This document shows, one piece after another, positions 13,116 to 26,390 of a DNA stretch of 64,000 bases. The position numbers and the translations under genes were made by a program. The DNA comes from Balaenoptera acutorostrata. Lineage: Eukaryota; Chordata; Mammalia; Artiodactyla; Balaenopteridae. Positions within the stretch are counted from its first letter, which is position 1, and each line of letters starts with the position of its first letter. Under the pieces are notes generated by a model, which was not told where the DNA came from, did no database searches, and was given only the letters and a program-made list of their open reading frames with translations. The DNA lies in assembly GCF_949987535.1 (NCBI RefSeq), contig NC_080081.1:69833603-69897602 (forward strand). The letters are read 5' to 3'.

Positions 13116-13539
13116 ATAACAATGGCAAAAAACAACATTTAATAGTAATATTTACTAAAAGAAAGAATGACTGAAAGAGTGAATGATTCTTATTCATATT
13201 CAGTCTCCATTGGCTTGCATTAATTTATTTTGTTTTTCCTTTCTATTAAGTATGTATTGAATATATGTTACCTTTGATTTGAAAAAGAGGTCTACAGCAT
13301 AGGCTGTAGGGAAATTAAATAAGACTTACATTTCAAAAAAAGAAAATGATTTAAAATTTGTTAATTTTTTTGTCTTGGCTACTGAATTTCAGTCAATATC
13401 ATTATATTGCAGACACTTCATAAAATATGGAAAGTCTGCAACCATATAGCTCCATTTATATCCCCTCCCCAGAACCTACGTTAGAGTTGCCATATATATT
13501 ACATTTATATACATTATAAACCAAAAAGACAGTGTAATA

Positions 13540-16350
13540 ATTTTTTCTTTAATCAGTTTTATTTATTTTAAAGAAAATAACAGATAGGATATTTTATTTT
13601 TACCCATACAGTTATCATTCCTAATGGTCTTCATTCATTCCTAATGATCCAACTTTCCTTCTCCAGTCTGTAATGTACTTCTGGTAGCAACAAATTGTCT
13701 TAATTTTCATTTATAATACTTAAAGAATATATTTGCTGAATGAAAAATTCTGGGTTGACAGGTTTTGCTCCAGCTCTACGGCTTCCCTGATTTCTAATGA
13801 GAAGTGTGCAGTTACTCAAATCATTCTTTACCTTATTTGTGTCTAGTTTTTCTCTGCTTGGTTTCAAGATTTTCTCTTTCCTTTGGTTTTCTGCAGTTTT
13901 ACTATAATATGCCTTCTGTGGTACTCCTTGAATTTATTTTGTTTGGAGTTCGCTGAGTTCCTTCCGTCTATAAATATAAGTTTTTCAACAAATTTGGGAA
14001 AGTTTCTACTATTATTTCCTCAAATATTTTTTCTGGCCCCTTCTCTTACTCTTTTTTCAATTAAAAATTAATCAATAATCATATGAGAAAGAAGTGGAAA
14101 ATTTTATTCAAGCCAAATTTGAGGATTATAACCCAGGAGACAGCCTCTTAGTGAGTTCTGAGAACTGCTCCCAAAAGGTAAAGGGGGGAAAGGTCAAGTA
14201 TATATGAGATTTTGGTGAAGAGGGTACATGCAACTAAACGCACATCTCAGTAGAAGGCTGATGCTAGTCATGAGGAACAGACATTTAGTTAATGATTTTA
14301 GTGCTTTTCTAAGTATGGGAAAACGTATGAGTTTGGGTTCATAAAACCTTCTCCTGAAAACATCAAACTATCTCAAGGCCAGTTCTGCCAGTTTTCCCAG
14401 AGCACAGAGTGTCTCACTCCTGGTCTCTGCCCTGAACTCCTTTCAGGGTGTATTAAAAGTCAGCAACTGCAGTGGCTAACGACTTGATTCTTGTAGAACT
14501 GGATGGTGGGCAACATTATTTTCCAATCCCTTCCTTTTCAGTTTGGGAGGCATTTCTTAACCAATTTGTCCCATGGCGCTAGGAATAATACTCAGTCCCA
14601 TGTCAGGCGAGGATTTTGTTGACAGGCCACCCAATGTTCTGTTACTGGACTAGGTTCTGTTAACAGTAGCCAAAAGCCTGTGGACCTCCTGTCTCACTAG
14701 TCTGTTATGGTCCAGGAAATGGTTCCCTCTTGTTGTTTTTTCCCATATCTAGAGTTACACTATTACCATCACTGATCTCATATGACTATATATTTGGTCA
14801 ATCATTTCAAGTCGCCTAATCATCATTAATTTTATCTGAGGCTCAGTAACACGTTTGGTAATACAAGGAACAATAATCTTGTAAAATAGGCAGAATACAA
14901 GTAATATAACTAGTAGCATTAATAAGGTCCTAAGTATTTAGGCTAAGAACTTCTATTAGGTGTGGCCTAGTATCTCCAGTCTGTTCTGCACCAATAGCTG
15001 TCTTTAAGGGAAATGATATACTGGCATTGTATATAAAGTTCACCAAACATGTCTGCATGTACAAGGCAAGTAGTAGGTCATCATGACTCCTTACAGAATT
15101 GATAAAGGATTGTTATCTTCCAAGGAGTTATATGGCTGGCAATAGAAGGAGAAAAACTGATCTTTATGGTTGAGCAGGTATTCCTGCATTGGGGAGGTCT
15201 GGTTAATGTATAATGCAGATGCACAATGCACACTAGAAGGGAGAAAGGAGTCCAAAGGGCAGAGAAAAACCTTATGTTTAAATTTTTCTTGTCTTGCCTT
15301 CAAATGTGAATTTTTATTTCATCACTTTGCATATTAGATTTCAAGACTGTCCCATAAATCTCTTCAGTTCTTCCCCCCCAATCTTTTCTATCTCTCTTCT
15401 AATGTTTCAATCAATCTATATCTAAGTTCATTTATTTCTCATTCATGTCCATTCTGCTAATAAGCAAACAGTGGATTTCTTTTTACTTTAAATATATTTT
15501 TCAGTTCCAAATTTTCCGTTTGATTTTTTTATGTTGTGGTTGATAATTCCCACCTGCTAATTCATTACAAGCAAATTTTTTTACACTGCTGGTTATAAAA
15601 AGTCCCTTAAAGTCTTCATGTGATAATTAAACAATTCTAGGTTATCTTGGAGGTGGCATGTGCCGATTTTCTCTTCCCTTGAGAATAAGTCACATTTTCT
15701 TGGCTCTTCATAGGATGAGCAATTTGTGATGATATGCTGGACATTTTAAAAAATCCAGATGTTTTTTGTTTTGGGGGGTCATTTTCTTGTTTAAATACAA
15801 TTACAGATTGTCATGCCTTCTATGTGTGGTGTCTCAGATCTCAATTCAGTTCCTGAAGTCTTATTTACAATCTACTATCCGTTTATCATGATCATACAAG
15901 GTTGCATGGGTCAGCCATAGATTTTAACTGTGTTTTTTTTAAATATAGAATTCAGACCCTTTTCCGACTGCCTCTTTTCTGGGGGCCCATTAATCACCCT
16001 GTAGTGCTGGTTGCCCTAGTGCTTGTTACCTTAATTTTTCTGGCTGGGAAGCTGGTACATCAAAATAGAAAAATGAGAAACTCAGCCCATGCTGACCACT
16101 TGTTCCATGTTTTGACTCCCCTCTAAAACATCCCTGCTTTTTATTCAGTCTCCAAGGCCCTCAGGTGGATTTTTTCAGCATGATGTCCAGAGTTTTTACA
16201 TGCTTATTTGTGGGAATATCAGTTTCTTAGGAGCTTTCCCTTCCATACGAGTTTTGGAAAATCTCCAAAGTGGATTTTTAGTTCTGGAGGTTGTTTTATA
16301 CATTTTCTCTTATCAGTTAGGGCTTTTATCCTAATATAATAAACTGTTAA
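13540..16350 (-). mobile_element. Old L1 remnant, minus strand, interrupted by an ERV fragment
   Basis: The flanking parts (13540-14061 and 15326-16350) read as antisense L1M sequence, e.g. GGTTTTCTGCAGTTTTACTA and ACAAATTTGGGAAAGTTTCT. The retroviral piece at 14062-15325 sits between them. The outer limits are approximate. Confidence 0.6.
14062..15325 (-). mobile_element. Endogenous retrovirus fragment: env tail remnant and 3' LTR
   Basis: On the minus strand, about 14940-14820 encodes a hydrophobic run followed by a short charged tail, as in the transmembrane envelope subunit of gamma-type ERVs. A purine-rich tract (14539-14528) resembles a polypurine tract. After it comes about 450 bp with an AATAAA signal (14108-14103), consistent with a 3' LTR. 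The upstream reading frame is broken and no gag or pol part is seen. The family is not identified. It is a decayed copy. Confidence 0.6.
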
Positions 16351-19188
16351 AAAACCATGATGCTATCATTTTCTTGAATGAAAGACAGAACACAAAACTA
16401 AATACTGAAATATCTAGCAATGAAGACTAATTGCTTGACACATAGGTTATTTGATCATTAAGAAATCTCCAGTAATGATTATGAAATATCTAAACTTTGT
16501 TAAAATCTGTTTTGCAAGTTTATGTCAAAAGGCCACCTTATATATAAGACTTCATAATCTTGTAAACATTCAATAACTCCAACCAAATGGAGCTCCAAAA
16601 TCAACTTAACTCAGAGTAAATTTTACTATACTACAGAAAGTTACAGTGAGAAAGTCTGTATTTTACAAATTTCTTCCAAACCTAATGAGTTATTTAACTG
16701 ATTAATGATACCTTTCCTCATTTGCCGTTTACCAAAGATAACCAAATACAAAATATTCACTGACAAGTTACACTGCTCAAAACCACATAAAGAAAATTAT
16801 TTAGCACTCTCATGATCCACAGGTCAAAATCACTTGAGACAGGCTTCACAGTATAGATATTCTGAGGACATTATTTGGGGGAGAATTAATTTATTTTATT
16901 TATTTTAAAGCCCAGATGTTGACACACTATCTACATTAAGCTCAGAATCATAGACAATACTCTCTGACCAATACAACTTTTTTATGCTGTCTCTTTTCTC
17001 CAGAGATTTTGAGGCAAAAAATATAAATACTGTGTTATTATATAACAACTAATGATGTAAGCTTCATTTGTAGTTTAAACCAAATTTCAACTAATTAATA
17101 TGTCCTACATACCTTAAAAATTCCACTGTAACCCACTATCCCTTCATTCACAAGAAGTGACCTTGCCTCCTACTTTACCAATAAAATTGAGACTACAATG
17201 TGTGAACCACCTCAGCCTTTTTCCCAGTCATAACACAATCTGATCTTCATTTGCATCCTCTGCACCTTTCCTTCATTTTCTGAATTTCCAGAAATAACTT
17301 TTTAATGTCAAAATTTTTGCAGATGCCTGTCCTGATAGTAATTGTACTTCTAAAATTTATAAGTTGAGAAAATACACATGCACCCATGGACTTACAGTCA
17401 ACCTCCATTAACAATAAGGGGCCCAGCAGGCTATGCCTACAGACTGGGAACTTTCAAATCTTAATGAAATACATTTTCATGAAATGCCCAAAATTTAGAG
17501 GCATTTTCTTTTAAAAGTTCTGACTCTGATGTAGGTACTCTATTGTCTATGTTAGGATTCAAGGAATAGATTCTTTATCACTTGGGTACTTGTGTACAAA
17601 CAAGGTGACACAGAGTTACTACTTATTTTCACTGTTGGTATAAAAGAATGTGATAAGAAAGAGCCATATGACAAATTACTAAGTTTGCAAAGTGGTTCAG
17701 AACAATGTTTGCTCCTTTCTGAATGGAGAATAATATAACTGCTTATGTTTAACCCTTTTTCGTTTTTGCTGCCAAGAAGCTCCCACCAATTCTGAAATTT
17801 CACTATAGCAATCATACTGGATTTATGATCTGCACATCTGTATTTTCTTGATTTTCTAACTCTATTTATATTTCATTGGTTTGTCACTCTACTTAACATC
17901 ATTCTGTTAGTGCTTGAAGAAAGCAACTTCAAATATTAATATGGAACAAGGCAAAGAAGTATGAAAGGAAGGCAAGTTGCATATTAACCCAAATATCTGA
18001 ATTACAGAAACATTTCCATGCAAAGCCAACACACGGCCGAACTAGGACTCAAACCCAATAAAAGGACCTATGAAAGAAAAAGTGGCTGTACAAGCACAAA
18101 TTCATTTCTAGGGATAGTAAAACAAATAAAATGATATGGACAAAAGATGGTAGCAAATACTGTCACCTTGACATAAAAATGACAGCACTATTGTCAGTCA
18201 ATATTATCATGGTTATTAAAATCATTGGGAACAGAAATATCTTTTAATAAGGGTAAATTCAAACTGTTACTTATATGTCCAATATAGAACATAAAAATTT
18301 AAACAGAAATATTAATGCAAAAATACAAAGGCAAAGAAGAAATATTTTTAATGTTTAGTGCTCCTTTTCTATAACACAATCCTCACATTGATTATTTAAA
18401 CAGTAAGCTTAAAAAAAAAAAAAAACTCTTACATGAAAGACACGTGCTTCTTCAGAATTACAAATACTTTGACTTACACTGCAGAATTCTCTCTCAGCTC
18501 CAAACAGCTTGGGATATCACAATTCCTAATGTGACTTAAACAAAACTCACATATTTCCCCAGCCAGGTGTACTGCCCATTAAGAACTAATTCATATATGT
18601 GAATGTAATATCTTGCTTAAATAAATCTTTGTTTTTAAAGTCAAAAAACAGGAAGAATATGATAAATCACATTAAATAATTAGTTTTGCAAAATTAGGAT
18701 ATGCACTACTGTACCCACTTCCTTGCCTACTGCAAAGGACAAACAAGAATAGAAGCTAAAACAATAATTTCAGCTACATGTAATATTTTACATCATTTTC
18801 CTTCTAAATAATTAACTATTCTTTTCGAGTTATTTCTAACATTTCAATTGTTCGTAATATAATTTATATATTTCAAAATTTGAGATTTCAAATACCACAT
18901 TAAGCAATATGGTTTTATAAAATTTATTATTTCAGAATTATGTCAAGAAAAGCCACAGCTTCAACATTAGAAAACATTCTAAAGAATAAAAAAAGTTCAT
19001 GAAGGGAAATACTTAAAAAGTGAAAAAGCACCTTTGAAACAAAATGAAACATATAATAATAACTCAGTTCCAAAATACAGAGATGACTTTTAAACCACAT
19101 TGAAGAAAGTCTATCACTATATATTATATTGTATCACATTTCACACCTAAAACTTTCCACAGAATTTATAATAAGATGGTTTTACTAC

Positions 19189-19335
19189 CTTATATCCAGG
19201 TCCTAACTGATGAATTGCAAATATCTGTGCAGGGTTGAGGGCTTCACTGAACACATACACGGCACCAAGTTGACCACAGAATACCCTATTTGCATCAGCA
19301 GTTTCTGAAGATCCGAGAAAGCACTTGTCATAGCT
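19189..19335 (-). CDS. NBEA: NBEA coding exon 8 (end of lectin-like domain)
   Basis: This exon has 147 bp, exactly 49 codons, between an AAAAATAG acceptor and a GTAGTAAAA donor. It reads from SYDKCFLGSSETADANRVFC to IFAIHQLGPGYK (about residues 365-413). It carries the last strands of the lectin-like domain, including CGQLGAVYVFSEALNPAQIF. It is phase 0 at both ends. I found no following exon (expected to begin STFKFKSESD) down to position 1, so the next intron is longer than 19 kb. No stop or frameshift is seen in any of the seven exons. Confidence 0.97.
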
Positions 19336-21224
19336 CTATTTTTAAAAAGTCATAAAAAAATAAAATGTTTTATTTTGTAATGACAAAATATTTAAGGATA
19401 CCTGCCTTCATTGTCAGGAATACCATAAAGCATAAATAACAATAATACCAGAAGAAAGCAACAATTAAGACTCCATGGAGTATTTAAATAATAAAAAACA
19501 ACTAAAGATTTTTTAGGGAAAGTTAATCAGTCAAATGTTTCATATTTATGGGCAAGCAAACAAACAATAACCACCTACTCAATAATCACCTGACCAACTT
19601 TCCAAATTCTATAGTTAAAAGCAAAAGGGCTTATAACTATTTATTTACAAAAGTAAAACTAATTCTAAAACTGTAATTATTTGTAATTGTCCATAGATAG
19701 TCATCTGAATCAACATAATGACTATTCCAAATTTAACCATAAACACATTGGACTGAATTTTTAAAATTCTACCTAATTTCTCCATTATGGATATATTTCT
19801 CTATTTCTCTACACTAAGTTAAGGACACAAAGAAAAATCACTTCCTTCTCTTACATGAGTAGGAATTATGCAGAATCAGATAAACAATAATCACTAAAAT
19901 CTGCTGACTAAAGCAGATGGTACAGTGCTCTCCATCTGGGGAGTTCAGCACCTACGAAACCACACTTAACAAGACCCTTCCCACCTCTACTTCTTAAATC
20001 TCACCCAATACGTGGCCCCACCTATCCAGACCAGTGAAAGCAGTCACTGTTCAGTTCCGTCCTCCCATCCTCACAGGTTATTCTACACCAGAATAATGAT
20101 AAGCAAGACATTATATATGTATGGAATCCCTTTGGTGCCTCAATAAAATAACCAAAAAACTATGAATGAGGTAGAAAGAAAGACACTCCTCATACAATAC
20201 CCAATCTTTAATTAAAAGTATAGGAAATTAAGAACTGACTGCATAATGTATGTGTGTATATGTGTTATTGTCCAGGCCTCTCCATTTCTTGGAATATTAT
20301 CGCAAATAATTGAAAAATCAGTCTTTTCTTCCTTTCTTTTTTTAAATATGATTATGGAGTCAACAAAATCACTCTGCAATAAAAAAGACTGTCCCCTTTG
20401 GAGGGCAAATATGAAGCAGAATTTCATGTGAATATTATAATTCTGAAAAAAATCATTCTCATAAATATTTATTGACTGTGACCCAACTATGAGTTTCTAG
20501 GACAGAACAAGCAAACTGTTTCTGTAAAGGAACAGACAGTAAATATTTCAAACTCTGCAATCCCTAACTCGTTTCATCACAGATTCTTCGATTTTTGTTT
20601 TATTTGAACCTTAAAAAAAAAAAAAAAAAAAACTTAAAAAAAATGTAAAAACCAAGATAAACTTTCTACTTCTGCCTCAAAGCTTTTGCACTCACGGCTT
20701 CCACTGGATGGGATATTTCCTCCAAATATTCACATGGCTTTCTCCCTCCACTCTTCTCACTAAGACCATCTCTGGACCATCTGGCTTCTCCCTTCCCTAC
20801 AACCTACACTTTCTATATTTGTTCCCACTGAGTTTTTCTCCACAGTATTTATCACCATTTATCTAGTAAATAATAGTCACATGTTATACTTATTCATTCT
20901 GTTTAAGGTCTTGCTTTCCCATCAAAATAAGGTATAAGACACAACTTTTAATGCTTGAGATTCTGAAAAGAATAGAATACTGCATTTATATTTTTGACCT
21001 AATACTTAATAATTTGGCCAAGCAATTTTCCTTTTTTTTGTGTCATTAATCATATCTTTTAGCAATTTAATTATACTAAATTAAACCAAGAGTTCACTTA
21101 ATAGAAAAATATTTCAAAGTAAAACTATTGTTTCTACCCAAATACTTTATTATTCAATTCATGTTATAAACAGTGATAGATCAAACACTCAAATACATTA
21201 AAATACAGATAAATAAAAACTTAC
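19336..21224 (-). other. NBEA: NBEA intron 7
   Basis: This is a GT-AG intron of 1889 bp. It contains an L2 fragment near 20690-20945 and a poly-A stretch near 20613-20642. Otherwise it is AT-rich sequence with no feature I can support. Confidence 0.9.
20690..20945 (+). mobile_element. L2 fragment
   Basis: It has the L2 3' order: CTTTTGCACTCACGGCTTCC, TTCACATGGCTTTCTCCCTC and TATTTATCACCATTTATC. Confidence 0.7.
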
Positions 21225-21344
21225 ATCATTTGTGTTAACATGCCAAGCCATATCACCATAGGACACCAGCTGTCCATTAACATAACACCGAATTTCACTG
21301 TTCCTCCATCGATTGTAAATGTGGACAATGCTGATCATGTACCA
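21225..21344 (-). CDS. NBEA: NBEA coding exon 7 (lectin-like domain)
   Basis: This exon has 120 bp, exactly 40 codons, after the acceptor TTCATTTAAG and before the donor GTAAGTTTT. It reads from [20 protein letters not shown] to [10 protein letters not shown] (about residues 325-364). It forms the core of the concanavalin A-like domain. The pattern [13 protein letters not shown] is shared by BEACH proteins. [20 protein letters not shown] followed by [11 protein letters not shown] is the NBEA form. It is phase 0 at both ends. The acceptor polypyrimidine tract is short and A-rich, which could make inclusion dependent on enhancers; that is inference only. Confidence 0.97.
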
Positions 21345-21639
21345 CTTAAATGAAAAAAAATTTAGGATATCAATATGTAATGTTTAGTTATTACTGTTTA
21401 AAAGCAACCATAACATTTATCCCACACTACAAAAGATTGCTTGAAGGAATATTAATGATCATCCACTAGCATTTTTTCAAATTCCCTTTCCCATTTCTCA
21501 TTTTACAGGTGAAAAAAATGACTCATAAAGAATAAATGTGTGATGGAGATGGAGCGAGAACCCTTTCAGCCCTGGACTGACACTCCTTCCACTATACCAA
21601 GATCCAAAAATTGTGGAAATACAATTATATTTATGCTCA

Positions 21640-21830
21640 TTCATTTAATAACATTTGCATTGTGCCAGGCACTGCAAATACCCAGTTTTAACAGACAGAC
21701 CATAGGTTCAAGCTCTTCTGGAATTTATGGAGCAGTGGAAGAGCCATACATTAGACAAGTAAACAAATACAGAATTAAAAATCATGATGATTACTGTGGG
21801 GAAATAAGAACAGTGTAAACCGAGAAAGAA
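21640..21830 (-). mobile_element. L2 3' end
   Basis: Antisense L2 terminus (TTGTGCCAGGCACTGCAAAT, then CTTCTGGAATTTATGGAGCA). Confidence 0.65.
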
Positions 21831-23114
21831 TAACCTAGGATTCTACTTTGGATTGCATGGTCAGGAGAAATCTGTCAAGGAAAAAAAATTTAACATTTAC
21901 AATAAGATTTAGATAATTTCAATTCCACAGTTTAGAATTATTAAATCCAGGAATAATTATATTTAACTTAATAATGTGTGACTATTAATTAAGAATCAAG
22001 GAATGAGTTTATACTCAGCTCTCATTTTAGAGTTACCAGTGTCAACAAAAAGCATTTTAAAGTCTATTTTCATATGAGATGACTTAAGTTCTATAACAAT
22101 TTGTGGATATAATCCTTGGCCTCTTTGCAGTTAATAGCCTAATGCAGATAATATAGAAATATTATTTCTAAACTATAGAAAAATACAAATGATTTATAGA
22201 TATTTAAACAATTATGCTTTCATCAGTTAAGAGAGATTTAGACTAGTTTTCCCCAAAAACATAAAAATATAAAGTACAAACTTTGGTCTTCAGATTAGTT
22301 AAAAGCACTATTCAATTTATTTCATACATATTTTGCATAATATAAAGCCATAAGAGTAATTCTTAACCACTAAAATATTAATCATTTCAAAGTATCTGAA
22401 AAACTTTGAACAAAATTCAACTTTATTCATTTTGATTTAGAAAATAAAAATAGTGCACTGAACAACTCACAGAAGACAGTAATACAAGCAACACTTTTCC
22501 TCAATTACATAAAAAAAAAAAGTCAGGTCAAACCATTTAACCCCTAAAACACGTCTGTTTTAAAGCTGTTTTATTCTAGATCATCCTTAATTTATTGCAA
22601 ACTGACGCTTTCACCTGACCTGAAAGAAACATATATGTTGGCCCTGATTAAAATTAGAAAATCTTCAAAGTTGGTCATTTAGTGACTCATGTTCCTAAAT
22701 ATTATAAAATTATCAAGAAACTGAGCTTAAAATAAATTTAAGAAAAATCTTATAGAAGTTTACATGTATAAGAATTAAAATTTACCTCTATAACACTCAT
22801 TGAGTTTAAAAAATTTCAACCAGAATGCTATCTGGGTAAAACAGGAGATACAATCTTTATATTTTGGAATAAAATTTTTAGAAATTTTAAATTTCTAAAT
22901 ACAATAGACATAAATAAATGTCTATTAATAGAAAGGGATTTTCTGTTGCCCAAAGACAATTTTAAGATAATAATATATGAAAAGTATGAAAAACTGTTCC
23001 TAATACATATCTGACACCCATAAATAAGACACCACGGACTATATTTCTATTTATTTTTTATCTACTATTTATTCATTATGAGATTTTTTCTGATAAAATT
23101 GATATTATTTACTC

Positions 23115-23960
23115 CTCAAAGTCATTCATTCAAAGAATTTACTGTGGGCCTACTTCATGGCAAGTGTCCCCAGATCGTAGGCACATGAAGAAATGTAACA
23201 TATACAGCCTAAAGGAGGTTTCATTAGAGAAACAAACATGAAAACAACTATAAAACAATGGATAATATCTAAATTACACATATGGGAGCAAAAGAAGTAA
23301 TGACTAACTGAGGGTAGGTAGAAAGGAAAGACAGAGAAGGACGGCTAACAGAGAAGAGTTCACTAAAATAGTAAAATAAAGCTTAAGACTAAACTTGAAG
23401 GATGAATAGAACAGTTGAGTAAACAAGGGGGAAAGAAACATTCCAGGCAGAAGAAACTTAATATGGTACATGGAGCACAGTGGTCTGACAAAACTTTTCT
23501 CAGTGTTCATGTGTGGCAGGCAAAATAGACAAAGACCAGATCGTAAAGAGATCCATAGTTCACCTTTTGTAATCAGCCTTTACTTTTTGCATAATGTGGT
23601 ATAACTAAAGAATTTTGGGCAGGAAAGTGAAATGATCATCTCCATAGTTTAGGAACATAACTGGAAGCAGTAAGGAAGTGGGGCAGTTAGGCAAGTGTGG
23701 ATGAAGATAAATGAAAACAGCAAAAGTCCAGGTAAGAAAACCATAGAAGCCTACACTAAGACAAAGGCATTGGTAATTTTAAAAAGCGGGGACAGGAACT
23801 AATTAACAGAACTGACTGGAACTGCTAATATAGAAAAGGGGAGTCTAAGATGGTTCCCAATTTTTCACTTGAATGGGTAGTGGTACCATCAACTTAAGAT
23901 AACTAATATAGTTATCCAGCTATTAGCCAGATAATTAAGTTGGGAGTTATAAACAGAGTT
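23115..23960 (-). mobile_element. L2 3' region
   Basis: Antisense L2 from the terminus (TCATTCATTCAAAGAATTTA) through ACATTCCAGGCAGAAG and AGGAAAGTGAAATGATCATC to a diverged distal part. Confidence 0.65.
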
Positions 23961-24700
23961 TGCTTTTGGTCATAACACTAACATAAAAGATTAAATGGGT
24001 GAATAAATGAATACACAACTTAATGAATGAATTGATCTCAGAATGAACAGTACTTATTTATAGGAAAATTAACCTTTCTATTCTCTTTCCTTAGTAAATC
24101 AAGATATACTCTACAGATAACAGACAAGTGACTTTTTAAATCAAAAGAGCCCAAGTTTTGACTTGATATTTTTTGACTAAAGGAAACTGGAGTAAACTTG
24201 GAGACTATATATGCATATTGATACTATACATGTATGCTGAGGTCTACATTTAGTTTGAAACTCAAAAATAGATCTATAAAAGAAATACAACAGCAGGAAC
24301 AAGAAAAAAGGATGTATATTAAGAATTCATCAGAAAAATGTAATATGATATTTATACAAATATCAATTGTAGCTAACATGTATTGAGTAAATTTACTACA
24401 TAGTAGGTAATGTGCTAATTGTTTACATTCATTTTCACAAGGTCAAACATCTGGTTAAGTGGTACCACTAGGAAAGCACTTTTTGATAGTCTAGCTAAAC
24501 CCCTTATTAGGAAGGATAACAACTTAGCTAGGGTATCCCCTGAAAAAACTGAAGAAAGGGAAAAAAATTAAAAATGGGGTTATCTCGAATAATGAAACAG
24601 TAAAATCAAATACTAATGATTTTCAAGGTTTATAAAAATCTTCACAGAAGGCCTTTCAAAACCCACATCACTCCCTGGTCCTGCTCCTAACAAGATATAT

Positions 24701-24780
24701 AGAGAGAGAGAGACCTATTACAACTGGGAATGCATTTCTCAAAGGGGAAAAATGTAAGAGAGAGAGAGAGAGAGGGAGAG
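24701..24780. repeat. GA microsatellites
   Basis: Two AG runs, 24701-24712 and 24757-24780, with complex sequence between them. Confidence 0.9.
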
Positions 24781-25574
24781 AACAAATGGTTTAAATTGCT
24801 TTTTATTAGTTAATGGCAATTTTATTTGATCCTTAACTTGATGCTAAGTTTTCTTATTTATACTCTTTAAAACACTGTTTCTTAAATTTGTCCGATGAGA
24901 AAAATCACCTAGAGCATTTGTTAAAAACTCATATTCCTGACATGAAAATGATAATTCCACGAATCTGTATTTCTAATAAGCTCCCACTAAAATTCTAAAT
25001 AATTTGGCACATTTGGCAAACTCTGTTTGGGTAGCATCCCAAATCTAATAAATCAGAATTTCTAGAGGAGAGGCAATGAGATTTATATGAAAAAAGTGGG
25101 ATTTGTATCAAGAAAAAAATAACTCCCATCCTAATGTATAAATTTATTTAGAATCATTGCTTTTAAGCTATTTTCTAAGTATATATTAATGAATTATTGT
25201 TAAATTGACGTTCTTTAATAGAAATAATTATTAAACTATCCCTTACATAAGAGAAAGATTTTTATTAGACTCATGTAAAAATAAAAATATATATTTGAAA
25301 ACCCCATCCAAAATAATATTTTCTTTAGTATGTGGCACACTACACATGGGATCATAAGCAAACAAGAAAACAAACAAAAAAGAAAGAAAAAGAAATGAAG
25401 CATTCCCGCCACCTTATATGGGCTCATCAAATCTGTTAGGGTCGTTCCTGTGGATACGGGGTAGAGTATGCCCTGAAGAAGGTGAACAAAATCACTGCTC
25501 TATATCCAAGAAAGACCCTTGAACCTGGAAGGGGGACCAGGCCTTAAACATGGGGGAAGGAGAACTATACTTCT

Positions 25575-25635
25575 TTTTTTTTTTATACAGCAGGTTCTTA
25601 TTAGTTATCCATCTTATACATATTAGTGTATATAT
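25575..25635 (-). mobile_element. 61-bp L1 3' end insertion with perfect target duplication
   Basis: The plus strand shows poly-T, then ATACAGCAGGTTCTTATTAG and an antisense L1 3' terminus up to AGTGTATA. The 16-bp duplication GGAGAACTATACTTCT is perfect at 25559-25574 and 25636-25651. This is a severely 5'-truncated and, judging from the intact duplication, fairly recent insertion. Confidence 0.92.
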
Positions 25636-26222
25636 GGAGAACTATACTTCTGTCCCTTGTTTTTTTAGACTCTGGACTTTCAAATGTTTAGTTACTGTGA
25701 CACGAAGATGGAGTCTGGTAAACAAAAGAAAGAATCTCTCTAGTAAATCCCAGCTGATAATGAGTGAATTATATCTATATAGCTAATGATACAGTTGCAT
25801 GCTTCTCTGCATTTTCTCTTGTTATTCTTTACCTTTAAACAGACTTTTAAAAGTACGTTTCAACTTGGTCTCTGAATATCCATATTCTAGCGGATATTAA
25901 GCAAAGGTATATTTCATGGGTCTAAACATTAACAGGAGAGCAACATCCCTCTCCTTGAAGCCAGCATTACTGAAGAAGCTGAATTTAGTGAAACCTTCAA
26001 TCTCAGGAAACAAGATTTAGGGCTGCTAGGATCAGCTGAATCTCCCTTAAGAAAAGTCTCTCTGTATTACCAAACCTGGAGGTTTAACATTAGACTTAGA
26101 AAGGGAGTTCATCATCTACAAATCCATAGAGGACAGCATACACACACATACACTAACCAGTTACTCTGAAGTTTGAATCTCTAGTCTAAAAACTGGTTCT
26201 GTTACCTAAACCAAATAAGGTT

Positions 26223-26390
26223 AGAGAAAGAAGGAGGAAGAAGAATAAGAAAAGAGAGAGGAGGGAGAGGAGAAGAAGGGGAAAGAAAAGGGAGAGGAAA
26301 AGGATGAGCAAAAGAGAAGGAGGAGGAGGTAAAGGAGGGAGGAGAGAGAGATGGAGGAGGAGGATAAAGAAGAAAAGCGAGAGAAGAAGG
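26223..26390 (+). repeat. Long homopurine tract
   Basis: About 168 bases of A and G on the plus strand with only seven pyrimidine interruptions. It is polypyrimidine on the NBEA-sense strand and lies in intron 6. Confidence 0.95.

Larger units (their letters stand above)
1..19188 (-). other. NBEA: NBEA intron 8 (partial)
   Basis: This intron follows exon 8 on the minus strand and runs off the left edge. It is filled mainly by L1 remnants, an MLT1-type LTR, a YBX1 pseudogene, a Charlie3-like transposon, L2 and an ERV fragment, all listed separately. Between about 16350 and 19188, and at 5650-6640 and 8045-8640, I see only AT-rich sequence without a recognisable gene, RNA or repeat. Confidence 0.85.

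Noticed and set aside
24701..24780. Direct repeats that could suggest a CRISPR-like array
   Set aside because: They are simple GA microsatellites in a mammalian intron; there are no spacers.
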